NCBI GenBank assembly: GCA_948474755.1
Contig: CAOLHI010000559.1
Span: forward strand, 248,001 to 312,000
DNA length: 64,000 nucleotides
Direction of reading: 5' to 3'
Source: Ctenosaura bakeri
Lineage: Eukaryota > Chordata > Lepidosauria > Squamata > Iguanidae
The notes below the pieces were generated by a model. It made no database searches. It worked only from the letters and a program-made list of their open reading frames with translations, and had not been told where the DNA came from. The translations under genes and the position numbers were made by a program. Shown one piece after another: positions 23,470-33,955 of this stretch. The first letter of the stretch is position 1. Each line of letters begins with the position of its first letter.

Positions 23470-23592
23470 CTTTATCCATGACCACAGATGATATTTTGCT
23501 GATCACAGAATATTTTGAGATCCCTTCCTTTTCTGCTCCTGTTGTAAAAATAACACTTTTTGAAAACCCAATATATCTCCATGTCCTTGGGT

Positions 23593-23644
23593 TGCATGTG
23601 CGTGCATGAGCGCACGCGTGAGCACACACACACATACACACATA
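23593..23644. repeat. Alternating purine-pyrimidine tract (GCAT/CG/CA)
   Basis: The run GCATGTGCGTGCATG then GCGCACGCGTG, followed by a CA run, is a strict or near-strict alternation of purines and pyrimidines including CG steps, the type of sequence that can adopt Z-DNA. Confidence 0.7.
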
Positions 23645-24843
23645 GGGAGACAGACAGTGAAAACCTTACCAGTGAAGTGTTACATTTTTGATTTTATCCC
23701 ACCCTCATAGCAGTCTTGGCCAGGCATTGAAGGGAAAGTGCTTGAGGAACAGCTGCTGATGTTTCTCAATCTTCCTGCTCCTCCCAGGGCATGAGTGTGT
23801 TCTCTGAATAGCCCTCCTCCCCTCTTATTCATCTCCCACCTCCCTTCTAATCTCTCCATTTCCTGCCTGACTCCCTCCCTTCCAATCTGCCTTCCCACTT
23901 CTGGGCACTGAATCATACCATTCAAGGTTATCGATTGCATTTAAGGAGTGAAAGGAGTCATTTTGAGGGTAAGGAAACATTTGGAGGGGAACTGGCAAAA
24001 AGAAGCAAGAAACATCAGGACGCAGTACAGTTTGCTGCAAGACAGTTCAAAATCTGGAGGAGCTGAAAGATAGACCCCACTGCTGGCCACCCAGAAAGAA
24101 GCATCAGACAAGAAGATTCCAGAACAGCCCTGCATGGAATACAAATTGTTTGTCCCAGTGATTAGTACATGTCTATATACAGACCCAGTGATAGATATTA
24201 AGGTTTGAAATAAATCATTAGATGTACACTGCATGATCCTCAAAGAAATTCATGGTTGTGAGGAAGCCCAAATGAATTTCTGCGTTAAGTTTGCTTACGG
24301 TATATATGTATAATTATCCTAGCTATAAAGATTGTTGGGATGGGGATGTGTTGGAGGAGGAGTAGAAAGTGTGTGTGTGCAGTTGCATGTTGTCTACAAG
24401 CATATGACTGTGTGTGCAGTCCCATGGCACTCTGCTGAGATCAGATGTGGCCCTTGAACTTAAAAAGGTTGTGTATCCCTGAGGTAAAGAATTACACATA
24501 CGTCGAATTGTCACCCCTCCGTGCTCATAATGACAAATCTGCACATTAAGGTGGCTGAACTGAAAGCTCTTATATTGTTTCCAAAATAAACAATGTCTTT
24601 AACTGTAAGTTTAAAAAAATGGGAAAAAAGGTAAAACACAACAGGTCTAGAAAATTCTTTAAAATGTATGTCCAGATGTCCATTTCATGGGAAAATGTCC
24701 ATTTATGTTATGTTCTCTAAGTTTTCAGACTTATGCTAGAGCTACAGAAAGCTGGAAATATCTTTCATGTTATATTGGTATATTAATGGCACCATAAGTT
24801 TATTGCTATGGAAACTCTTGTGATATTTTAAGCAGGTAAAATC

Positions 24844-24892
<49 letters not shown>
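24844..24892. repeat. (AAT)n microsatellite
   Basis: About 16 perfect AAT units, probably grown from the tail of the adjacent repeat. Its length makes it likely to be polymorphic. Confidence 0.95.
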
Positions 24893-24893
<1 letters not shown>

Positions 24894-25168
24894 CATGGTG
24901 CTTTACAAGTAAAAGAACAACAAAACAGTTCCTTGCTCTCAAGTCAATCAAATTAAAACATAGCACAAAAGGAAAAGGAGACGTTAGTGTGGGAGAGGAT
25001 TAAGTCCAGCAGATACTGCCTCTTCTTCTCTCATCTGTTTCAGGGGCTGAGGCAGAAAGGAACTGTGTATTTTTCTTCTGTTCCTCCAAGACCAGGGCAG
25101 TGGCAGCTGGGATGGAAGGAAGATCTTTCATCTGCTTCTGGGGCTAGGCATGATGGAGCTGTGATTAT
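24844..25168 (-). repeat. Second copy of the 98-bp-unit dispersed repeat, inverted, with long (AAT)n tail
   Basis: Read on the minus strand it has the same order as 19030-19383: two units with the CAGCTGCCACTGCCCTGG-like core, a segment with GAACTGTTTTGTTGTTC, and a simple-sequence tail, here (ATT)n on the minus strand, about 48 bases at 24844-24892. Having the microsatellite at the same end in both copies defines that end as the 3' end. Confidence 0.6.
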
Positions 25169-26367
25169 ATATCACTCATGTATCAATCAAACAGACCAGT
25201 AACAAAAACACCCTGTGAGTATCTGTAAATGTTTTGCATTTTATGAGATATTCTCTTTTTCTTGAAGAAACAGTGGAAAATAATCCTCAAACACATTTTT
25301 AAAAATGCATTTGAACCATTGCTTTAAGTTTGAAAAATATTATAATAACTTGACTTCAATAGATGTGTTCACCCATCAGTTCCTCAAAACTGACACACAT
25401 CCCAGGAAATGTAAATAACTTTGTTTGATACCATATGCTCTATTTGATAGAAAAAAATGTAAACAATTCCATATTTTTATGCGTCCATGAAATCAGGAAA
25501 AACAGCTCTCTACTGCTACATTGGCTGTCTTTATTGCGGTGACTCCTAGTACAATTACAATATAGAGAGATAATATAAATGCTAAAAATACTCAAACCAC
25601 ATGTGTTGTTTTGATTGCTATCAGCAATGTGTGGCTTAGCTGTCTACTGCTGGATCATTTATTGCTCTCACTCGCATTCCCTTTAGTTTCTTGATTAATT
25701 TCCTTTTTTATACTCAGTAGTGAAAGGTGTCTCTACTGTGTATTTCTCTGCTATGTGTATTTCTCATGGCTGCTATGCTAAAAACACTAACAGTGAGTGA
25801 GTCCTATTTAACTCAGTGGTGCTTCCTCCTTAGTTCTTCGTTAATAGGCACGATGAACAAATAACATGCTCACATGCAGAAGCAATTAAAAAAGTAAACT
25901 GTCTAACAATTTCAGGTTATGTCATTACATTTTCCTTGATATAAATTAATCCACGTCTCCCACTCTTTCTCTCTTCTCTGTCTCTCTCTGTTCCCCCCTC
26001 TTTCTCTCACACACACTCAACAATGCAATGGAGTATGAGACCTACTTAATTGTAATGCCAGGGTAGGTAACTGTGTCCCTCAGATTTTTTTCCACAATAG
26101 CTCCTGTAGTGCCTCACAAGTGGCTATGCCAGTGTCCACCAAAATATGGGTAACCATTTTCAAGGTCCCTATTAGGCATTTGGAACGTTGCTGAAAATAT
26201 ATATAAAAGTAATGGAGAATATGTACACAAGGAAACAAGAGTACTAGCCCCAACCTTTTTACCATAACTTCCACATTTCTCCTTATAAGACTGAGAATGA
26301 GTGAAATGTGGAAAGTTTTCACACACAAGAGAAGCTCCCTTAAAAAGATTGTTCCCCATATCTTAAT
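25169..26367. other. Non-coding stretch with CT-rich tract
   Basis: CT-rich low complexity at 25966-26020. The minus-strand frame at 26080-26499 (139 codons) overlaps the BovB start in antisense and is not a gene. Confidence 0.5.
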
Positions 26368-27386
26368 AATTGTATAGTGAAATATTAATGAAATTGGGAT
26401 GCCAGAACATTTGATTTTCTTAATGCATAGCCTGTACATATGACAAAAGGCTATTATTAGGCCAGAATACAGTGAAACGGAATGGTTTCCAATCGGCAAG
26501 GGAGTCAGGCAGGGCTACATTTTATCATGCTGTCTGTTCAACTTGTACGCTAAACATATCATACATACGCAGAACTAGACTCAGAGGAAGGAGGTGTGAA
26601 AACTGGAAGAAGGAATATCAACAGTTTAAGATATGCAGATGACACTATATACTACTAGCAGAAAAGAGCAAAGACTTGGAATGATTGCTGAAGAAAACTA
26701 AAGTAGAATATGCAAAGGAAAGTTTATGGTTGAACATTAAGAAAACAAAAATAATGACCACAGATGATTTACATAACCTTAAAGTAGATGATGAAATAAT
26801 TCAAGATTTTCTATTCTTTGACTCTGTCATTAATCAAAATGGAGACTGTAGTCAAGAAATCAGAAGAAAAGTAGGACTTGGAAGGATAGCTATGAAGCAA
26901 CTAGATAAGATCCTGTAGTGCAAAGATGTAGTGGAATACTAAAGTTAGGATTATCTATGCCATCATATTTCCAGTTTCTATACATGGTTGTGAAAGCTGG
27001 AGAGTGAAGAAAGCTGAGAGGAAGAAAAACAAGTCCTTTGAAATGTGGTGCTATAGAAGAGTTCTACAGATACCCTGGACTGCTAAAGAAACAAATGAAT
27101 GGGTCCTAGAGCAAATTGAACTCTCCCTAGAATGCAAGTTGACTAAACTGAGGCCTTGGCCATATCATAAGAAGACATGACTCACTAGAAAAAAGAATAA
27201 CGCTTGGGAAGGCAGAGCGAAATAGGAAAAAAAGGAAGACCACATTACAGATAGATAGACTCGATCAAGGAAGACATATCCCTGAATCTGCAAGACATGA
27301 GATATAATAGGGTGACTTGGATGTCTCTTAGCCATAGGGAAACCATAAGTCAAAGTGGATTTGACTGCAGATAACAGTGACAGAGT
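26368..27386 (+). mobile_element. BovB (RTE-clade) LINE, ORF2 3' part and 3' end, decayed
   Basis: Translated segments in order: the MPEHLIF region, PIGKGVRQGYILSCCLFNLY-like sequence near 26490-26545 (motif B, in a broken frame), RYADDT at 26629-26646 (catalytic motif C intact), then LNIKKTKIMTTDDLHNLKVD near 26730-26790 and FFDSVINQNGDCSQEI near 26815. The C-terminal part with DSLEKRITLGKAE-like sequence follows to about 27230. The 3' end GAAACCATAAGTCAAAGTGG is the shared BovB/SINE tail. Several frame breaks; not active. Confidence 0.87.
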
Positions 27387-28689
27387 ATTTATATTAATAT
27401 TTGATTTCACTAAATGCTCACTTTCGTTATAAACAGCAGCACTGCCAACAAAAGTAAATTTTGCTTGCTAGATTCATTGGGCTGGTTTGCTTTTGAAGAA
27501 GTGCTACACTACAGGTAAGTTTTCTGATTGTTTTGTGCAACTCTGCTGAAATTTGTTTCTCTCTGTGTGTTTGCTTCATTCTAGTGTGTGTCTAAAAGTA
27601 GATGTAATCTGTATTTTTGACTACTATAAATATCTTCAATTTTTGTTAAGAAATACATTACAAAAGGAGTGAGGGGGAATGAAAATGTCTATTCTACTAT
27701 GTAAAAGTTGCTATTATGTATAAATTACTACATAGCATGTAGTAATGTTATGTATAAGTTTCTATACAATTTAATTCAAAAAGAAAAAATGGTGGTGATA
27801 GGATTTTGGGCAAATTCCATACTCAATGGAAGAAGCACAACATCAACTTTGGTTTGATTCTTTTTCACCTAATCCCCCCCCCAATGCTGGTTCACAACAT
27901 CAGAAGCAATAACTCTGCATTATTTGGCAACTGTATGACACTCTCTACAAGCTGTTGCACAGCACCAGAAAATAGGGGAGCCCCTGTGTTGCCAAGATAA
28001 CTGACTGGCACTTCCTAGCTTTTGTTCCAGTACAGTGCATACAGTGAAGGAAAATAGTAAGGATGGATAGATCGGTCTCTTCGGTCCATTCTAGTTTGCC
28101 TGTGTTCATTCATAAATCCCTTCCATGCTGCTTCTCAGTAATTTTAGAAACTGGGAAAAATAGTTCAGTAGGTCTAAATTTTTGTATGCATTTTAATCTA
28201 AAATAGGTATTTTGGTACTTTTAGAAATTTGAGTGGCAACCCTACCACAAAATTTAAAGTGGTGTGAAAAATATAGTAACAATGAAAACTGTATGATAAC
28301 TGAGTTTTAAGCTGCTCACTAATTTGAGAAGCATGAATTAGCTCCAAATTAAATGTTCTAGGAATAGGAGAGCATTGCTTGGTTTCCTAATGCAGGGACA
28401 CTCTCCTTGCCTATGACATGACATGTGCAAATTGTTCAAATTAATTCCTCTGGAAGAAGAAAAAAGAAGTAAAAATAAATGTTCCTGAATCAGTTAGGGA
28501 TTGGGGATATCTCTAGAGAAGTGAATCTTTGCTTATTTCATTCTTGTATGCAATTATGAAGAATTTTGAATATCTTCTCGTCATTGGGAAGAAATATTAT
28601 TTTTTTGTTGTTCATTTACTATCACTTTTCATATTCTGGGACCTTTTGTAAAAAAAACCACCACCACCACCTTGTTTGAACAAAATAAT
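27387..28689. other. Non-coding stretch, nothing recognised
   Basis: No gene or repeat family recognised; short C- and A-runs only. Confidence 0.5.
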
Positions 28690-28795
28690 TGGTTTTTCAC
28701 AACAATGTTTTTCTGCAGAAAAAAGTGTCCTCTGTGCAAAAAATACATTTTCTACCAAAAAAAAAATGTTTCTGTGAAAAAAAAAAGTCCCAAGG
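28690..28795 (+). repeat. Degenerate copy of the palindromic TTTTCTG-CAGAAAA repeat
   Basis: Units TTTTTCTGCAGAAAAAAG, CCTCTGTGCAAAAAA, TTTTCTACCAAAAAA and TTTCTGTGAAAAAA follow one another at about 20-base spacing, as in 5360-5635. The terminal ACCACATG signature is missing. Confidence 0.45.
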
Positions 28796-28864
28796 GCCTT
28801 TAAAAAAAAAGTCCTAAAATATGGGGAAAAAATGGCAGTGAAATATTCTTTTCAGGATATCTCA

Positions 28865-29059
28865 GGCCAGTTCTGCCCTACACTGCTATAGTGCTCTTAT
28901 TCCACTTTCAACATCTTGTTGAATTCTGGGGTTTGTAGTTCACTGTAGTTTACTGAGGCCAAAGAGCTCTCTAACCCCTCCCTAAACTGCAAACCTCAGG
29001 ATTTCATAGAATATTGAAAGTGGAATAAGAGCACTATAGCAGTGTAGTGTGGAGTTGCC
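28865..29059. mobile_element. 200-bp palindromic MITE, GGCC-TIR group
   Basis: The left arm begins GGCCAGTTCTGCCCTACAC and the right arm ends GCAGTGTAGTGTGGAGTTGCC. The arms pair over most of the element (TTATTCCACTTTCAACATC against its complement), making a foldback structure. The flanking 3-bp duplication is not preserved. Same type as 60582-60783. Confidence 0.8.
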
Positions 29060-29797
29060 AGTGTATGAAGAATCACAACATTGCAAATGTTGGTCTGAAT
29101 TCATTTGGAACCAATTGCTGTTAAAAAACAAAACTGCTCCTCTGTGTAAACCTTCAGCAGATTTCTGAAAAACTTCACTGAAGCAGCATGGTGGTAGTTA
29201 CTTCAGACAAAGATTATCATTATAATCTTTCTTTATAATATAATTATAATCTTTCTACCTGCTCTTCCCTCTCTGCCTGGAAGAATTGACTGCTGCTGAC
29301 AAAAGACCCTGGCTATCAACAATGACTGAAATGTTACATTTGCTATGTCTTCTTCACAGTCTGAAAGCTCATTGTGGCAAGAGCTACTGCAGTGATAAGT
29401 GTGAAAGTCATTTGGTTTGAATGTATCTGAATCTGGGCAGATCTGGGCAGGCTTTGGCATGAGGTGGTCTTAGCCTTCAATGACTGCCTTGGCCACAACA
29501 TTGGTCTCTTTTGCTTTGAGATCCCAATCACAATTAGAACCACAGGGAGAGATGTCACAGGATGTTGGGTTGTGGGAAGCCTATACAAGAAACCTGCCAT
29601 GGGTGTTGAGAATACATGAAAGCCTAATCAGAGAGAGCAACAGAACAAAACTAGCAAGTGAGGTAGGGTATCTGGTTCCTTCTCCAGCATCTGGTATTCT
29701 GAGCCTAACTTCTTGCTGTGGGTTTTAAAGCCCAGTTCAGTGGGATCATCCTTTCTGCCAATCTGCTTTTCCCTGTGCACTTTGCCTTGAATTTGGA
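29060..29797. other. Non-coding stretch, nothing recognised
   Basis: No gene or repeat recognised. Confidence 0.5.
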
Positions 29798-29892
29798 TTT
29801 TAAGCCTGAGACCAGAGACTATCTTAATACATACCTTATAAGCCATGTTGGAAGACTTTTTGGGTGAAAGATGAAATATAAATGAATAAACA
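29798..29892 (+). mobile_element. L2-like LINE 3' end fragment
   Basis: GATTTTAAGCCTGAGACCAG followed by ATAAGCCATGTTGGAAGAC, TTTTTGGGTGAAAG and ATATAAATGAATAAAC is the layout of L2 3' ends (a GCC-GAAAG-ATAAAT ending with a simple-sequence tail). Only the extreme 3' end is present. Confidence 0.55.
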
Positions 29893-31599
29893 AAAAAACC
29901 AAACAAATTTGGGGCAAACTTTCAAAAAGAATGACATCTGACTTGGTTTGCAGTAGAGCATAATGAAAGAGAGGGATAAAAATTCACTTCTTTTTAATTT
30001 TTATGCTGGGATACATTTTGGGGAGGTAAAACATAAAGTGGTGCTTGGATGCTATATCAAGCTAGCTGCTCTGCTTTCAGGGTTGATGGTGCTGCAATAT
30101 TCCATTTGTTTACTTCAGCATTTATTTGCTGCTTTCTTATCAAATAAAATGGTCTTCAAAGCAGTTTACAGTCCTCCAACATTCACTTGCTTTGGGATTT
30201 TGAAATATATTTCCCAGTGGGTCAACACAACAAGATTAATTTTTAAATGCTTTCCCAAGTATGTACAAGTAAGTCATATCACTAGGATCTACTTCTAAGT
30301 AAATGTATTCAGGAAAGAGATGCCAGAGGTATTTTGTCTGCAGAATATAAGCAACATAAGTACAGATTGCCCCACATTTGCCAGATTCTGTTCTGAAATC
30401 ACTGATACAGCACACTTTTAACTTCAGTTTAAACTTCTGTGCTCTGCAGTGTAATTGTCTTGGGAAAGTTTGGAAATGTTGAAGATAAGGATAATGAGAA
30501 GCATCTGACAATTATTCATCCCTTTGAGGAGTTTCAAACCTTGGGAAATATGCTACTAGATTCTCCAATGCATAAGGGGAAAAAGTCAGCTAAAAAGAAA
30601 TGGTGAAGCAGAGGCAGAAATGCAGTTTTCATTTTCAGCTATTCATTAGAAAGAAGTGGAGTTATTCTTAAGAGTCCCCTTCCCCCGCCCCAAATACAAT
30701 TGAGAAAACAGGCTATGTTGTAAAAAAAACTCCATATAGTGAATATCACAAGCTGGAGATAGTACAAAGTATGTAATATATTCACATTCAGCAATGGATG
30801 TAAGAAGAGGAAGAACTAATCGTGTTTGTTCCGAATCACAACTGTATTGCAAGTGCTAATTTTGCTTAATACTTTACAATATGGAATGATTACTTTAAAC
30901 ACTAGAATATTACTCATGGTTCCAAACATTGACCGAATACAAATTTGAAGATAAAGCTACCTCAGTGATCACTTCAGTATGAAGCACATGTTATAAATGT
31001 GAAATATCTTCTCTAGCCTGGATAACAACAGAAGCCCCTTCTACATTCATTTGTCCCATTCGGCCATGCATTCCACTTTTCCTTTGGCCCCTTCTGCTAG
31101 CCATAAGCTTCTTCCTAATTATCCTGCTCCAGTGGAAGAAGAAATATTGGGAAATATATTTTTAAGTACAACTGACGGAATATATCAATAACAGGGATGA
31201 ATAGAATATTCAAAATTATTATTCATAGATTGAAAAATAGGCTTCCCAACTGCCAGCAAGTTGGAAAAAAATAATTTGCCAGCAAGAATTTTTTTGTTTT
31301 CTCCTGACATTCGCAACCTCCTAAAATGTTGTGTAGGAATTATTCTGCAGAGAGAGAGAGAGAGAGAGAAAAGTGGGTTTAGCATAAAAAGCCTTGCACA
31401 GTTTTATTTGTGCCAGAAAACATGTGTTTTTGACCACAAAACAATTCATTTTCTCTCACAGCAGAGAGAAAAGTACTTTAGTTATTGGTCCTCATCCATT
31501 CCAGCAGTTTATTATAAGATACCTCATGTAATAAGAACTGGTGTCTGAGGTTGCGTTTTCCTCTCCTCTCACCTCATAATTTACCCCCTTTCTCCTGTA
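29893..31599. other. Non-coding stretch with GA microsatellite
   Basis: A GA run is at 31349-31369. No gene recognised; the 111-codon frame at 29963-30298 has no recognisable domain. Confidence 0.5.
31349..31369. repeat. (GA)n microsatellite
   Basis: About ten uninterrupted AG units. Confidence 0.85.
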
Positions 31600-31862
31600 T
31601 CTTTTACATTATAAGCCTGCAGATGAGACTGTTTTGTTTTTATTGATTGATTATAAGTTGTTCTGTCTTGCTGTTCTTTTAATAGTCAGTTGATTGTTGT
31701 TAATTGTTAATTGTGTGTTTTAGGGGGTTGGTTTTAGGTGGGTTGGTGGGTGGGGAGGATTGGGTCTGTTTTTTAATGTAATTAATGCATTATTGATGTT
31801 CGCCGCCTCGATCCATGGGGAGAGGTGGGATAGAAATAATGATGATGATGATGATGATGATG
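31600..31862 (+). mobile_element. L2 LINE 3' UTR and tail
   Basis: The end CGCCGCCTCGATCCATGGGG then AGAGGTGGGATAGAAAT is an L2-type tail, followed by (GAT)n at 31839-31862. Upstream is G/T-rich 3' UTR-like sequence with an uncertain 5' border. It faces the next L2 copy tail-to-tail. Confidence 0.65.
31839..31862. repeat. (GAT)n microsatellite
   Basis: Eight GAT units forming the tail of the L2 copy. Confidence 0.9.
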
Positions 31863-31940
31863 TGTCGAAGAGTAGGATTTTCCTCAACTGGCCGGGTAAT
31901 CCTGACTCATGTCTTTGCTTCATCTATTGCATCCATCTAT

Positions 31941-32595
31941 GCTGTTGTTGTTGTTGTCGTCCTCCTCCTTTTATTCATTTTCCTGTCTTTCTCCCAATAA
32001 TGGGGCTCAAGATAGTTAATAAAATATTTAAAACAAAACAAATTAAAAACTATACGAGAGCATTGCTAGAAGTATAAAGCTAAGATTTTAAAAGCAATCG
32101 AACAATTTATAAAGTTAAAACATTACACATTAAAATATTAAAATTCATTTAAAAAGCTTATATGCAAACCTTAAAAACAGATTAAAAGGCTGACCCTTCT
32201 CAGTTTGTAAGTGACCTCTGGCATTAAAATGTTTTGACTTGCTGATGTAAGGAGAACAAGGATGGGGCCATCCTGGTGCCTCTAGAGAAGGACTTGCAAA
32301 GTATGGGAGCAGACAGAGAGAAGGCCCTCTCCCTTTTTCCCACCAAATGAGCCTGGAAAGCTGGTAGGCAGTGGCAGAGCTTGTAGTGTGGGGAAGGGGT
32401 GGGAGGGGGCAGGGCTATGGTGTGAGGGGTGTGGCCACTCTGTGTAGGGGCATGGCCAGGGCACATGGGGGTGTGGCTATGGGCCAGAACGCCTCAAAAA
32501 CACTGCCACCTGGGGTGAACCGCTCCCCCCTCCTCATGCGACTGCTGGTGGAACAGAGAGTAGGCTCTCTCCAGAAGATCTTAGAGCTCTAATGA
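31941..32595 (-). mobile_element. L2 LINE 3' region, split by a hAT-like insertion
   Basis: On the minus strand the order is a C-terminal ORF2 remnant (AGGATGGCCCCATCCTTGTT region), a T-rich 3' UTR with TAATGTGTAATGTTTTAACTT, and the end CTTGAGCCCCATTATTGGGA followed by GAAAGACAGG and an (AAC)n-like tail at 31941-31960. It parallels the L2 at 20370-22017 over several hundred bases. The insertion at 32369-32544 interrupts the ORF2 remnant. 5'-truncated and inactive. Confidence 0.8.
32369..32544. mobile_element. hAT-like non-autonomous DNA transposon, 176 bp
   Basis: The element begins CAGTGGCAGAGCTTG and ends CATGCGACTG, partly complementary (CAGTGGC against CAGTCGC). It is flanked by CTGGTAGG (32361-32368) and CTGGTGGA (32545-32552), an 8-bp duplication with two differences, the size made by hAT transposases. 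It is GC-rich and non-coding. Removing it and one flank restores the L2 sequence. Confidence 0.65.
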
Positions 32596-32604
32596 ACTCA
32601 AAAA

Positions 32605-32668
32605 AGGGTGATATTTTAATTGTTAGCCACACTGAATAAAAAGTGGTAGGGCAGGATATACAATTTAG
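32605..32668 (+). mobile_element. L2-like 3' end fragment
   Basis: TTTTAATTGTTAGCCACACT followed by AAAAAGTGGTAGGGCAGGAT and ATACAAT resembles another short L2 3' end. Confidence 0.4.
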
Positions 32669-33759
32669 ATTGCATATTTGCCTATCTTTGTCAATGTGTA
32701 TCTAGCTAGAGTTCCTTGGATTTCATGAATTTGGTCACCTGAGCTCCCAAGGTGGAATCAATAGTATTGTGTAGTAGACAGATTAACATCAACATTCCCC
32801 TTAAGCTTTGGATATTCAAGAACCTTATATAAGAAGCGAATAATTATATACTAAGTAAAAAAAACCCTAGCTTATATAGTTACTCACTTCTTGTGGAGGT
32901 TTATCATACCACAGACATTAGTCCAGGCACATTTCATAGGCATTATATAGTCTAGGCACCTTTTTCCCATAAGAAATATTCCTCATATTTATAAGGCATA
33001 TAGTAATTGTGGTACATGAATATGGTGTTCATAATACTTTTCAGTAGTATGGAACATTAACTTATGCAATATTTGTAAGACATGAAAATTATACATTTCA
33101 AATTTCAGCTATTGAAAATAGAGAGCATTTACATACATTGCAGTACATGCATTTCCACTGCATTTCATTAATTCAGCATAGCTATGATCATTGCTTCAGA
33201 GACTATTTCTTACATTGCCTGTGCAGAGTATTTCAGTTATTTCGAATGTGGTTGTATTGTCTGGTTCTTCTGTTGGAAATATGGCCATGTTGGAAAGGCT
33301 CTGTCCCTCAGAATTAAAATGCTTCATAAGAGATTCTTCAGCTTTTTGACACTGATTGATGATTTATGGCTCCTGAATTTTATGTGGAGCTCAGTGGTGG
33401 TTATTCCAACCTGGCACGTTTTATCCAAAAGGATGACATTCAGCCTCATGTATAACATTGACAAGCCATGTTTTGCTTAATGTACTAGAAGTTACCAGTG
33501 CTTCTGCTTTTAAATGTTCTTTCATGTGAATATGCATAAGTCATGTAAGACTTGGATGCTCTGTGATGTGATCCAGGATTTTCAGTCAGTACTTTGATTT
33601 CAGCTCTCAACAATATCTTCTTTAGAGTTGGTGGCTGACAGAAAGCAGCAATTAGAAATGGAAAGAGCACTGGTTTGGTATTTGTTCTGTAGCTAAGAAA
33701 ACACTACTGGGTAGAACACAGAAAGTTGTGAGGCTTTTCCAAGATTCTTTGCAGTATTG
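32669..33759. other. Non-coding stretch, nothing recognised
   Basis: No gene or repeat recognised. The 98-codon frame at 33184-33480 has no known domain. Confidence 0.5.
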
Positions 33760-33955
33760 TTCTATGAAGAAATGCATATGGTTTTTCTGTACAGAAACAT
33801 GTTTGGTGTTTTTTTTTTCCACAGAAAACTCATACTTATGTCTGCCCAGAAAACATATTTTCTGCACAGAACAACCAGATGTTTGTATTTCTTGACAGGA
33901 AACATGGTTTCTGCACAGAAAAAAACATGTATTTTCTTTCTTATAGAATAAATGT
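33760..33955 (+). repeat. Palindromic TTTTCTG-CAGAAAA repeat, third locus
   Basis: Units TTTTTCTGTACAGAAAC, TTTTCCACAGAAAAC, TCTGCCCAGAAAAC, ATTTTCTGCACAGAAC and GTTTCTGCACAGAAAAA are spaced 20-30 bases apart. AACCAGATG near 33873 may be a decayed form of the ACCACATG signature. The frame at 33757-33951 is open through it in one direction and gives only a phenylalanine-rich low-complexity peptide. Confidence 0.55.

Larger units (their letters stand above)
22018..24843. other. Non-coding stretch with simple repeats
   Basis: No gene recognised. Simple repeats: (ATTTT)n at 23436-23469 and an alternating purine-pyrimidine tract at 23593-23644. The part from 22200 to 22640, rich in TTGACT/GGACTT phrases, could be an old LTR or other retroelement piece, but I cannot support a call. 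Confidence 0.45.

Noticed and set aside
24844..24892. Long AAT run as a possible array of direct repeats with spacers
   Set aside because: It is a plain trinucleotide microsatellite at the tail of a dispersed repeat.
31760..32077. 105-codon frame with poly-Asp and poly-Cys runs
   Set aside because: It is a translation of the GAT and TGT simple repeats at the two L2 tails.
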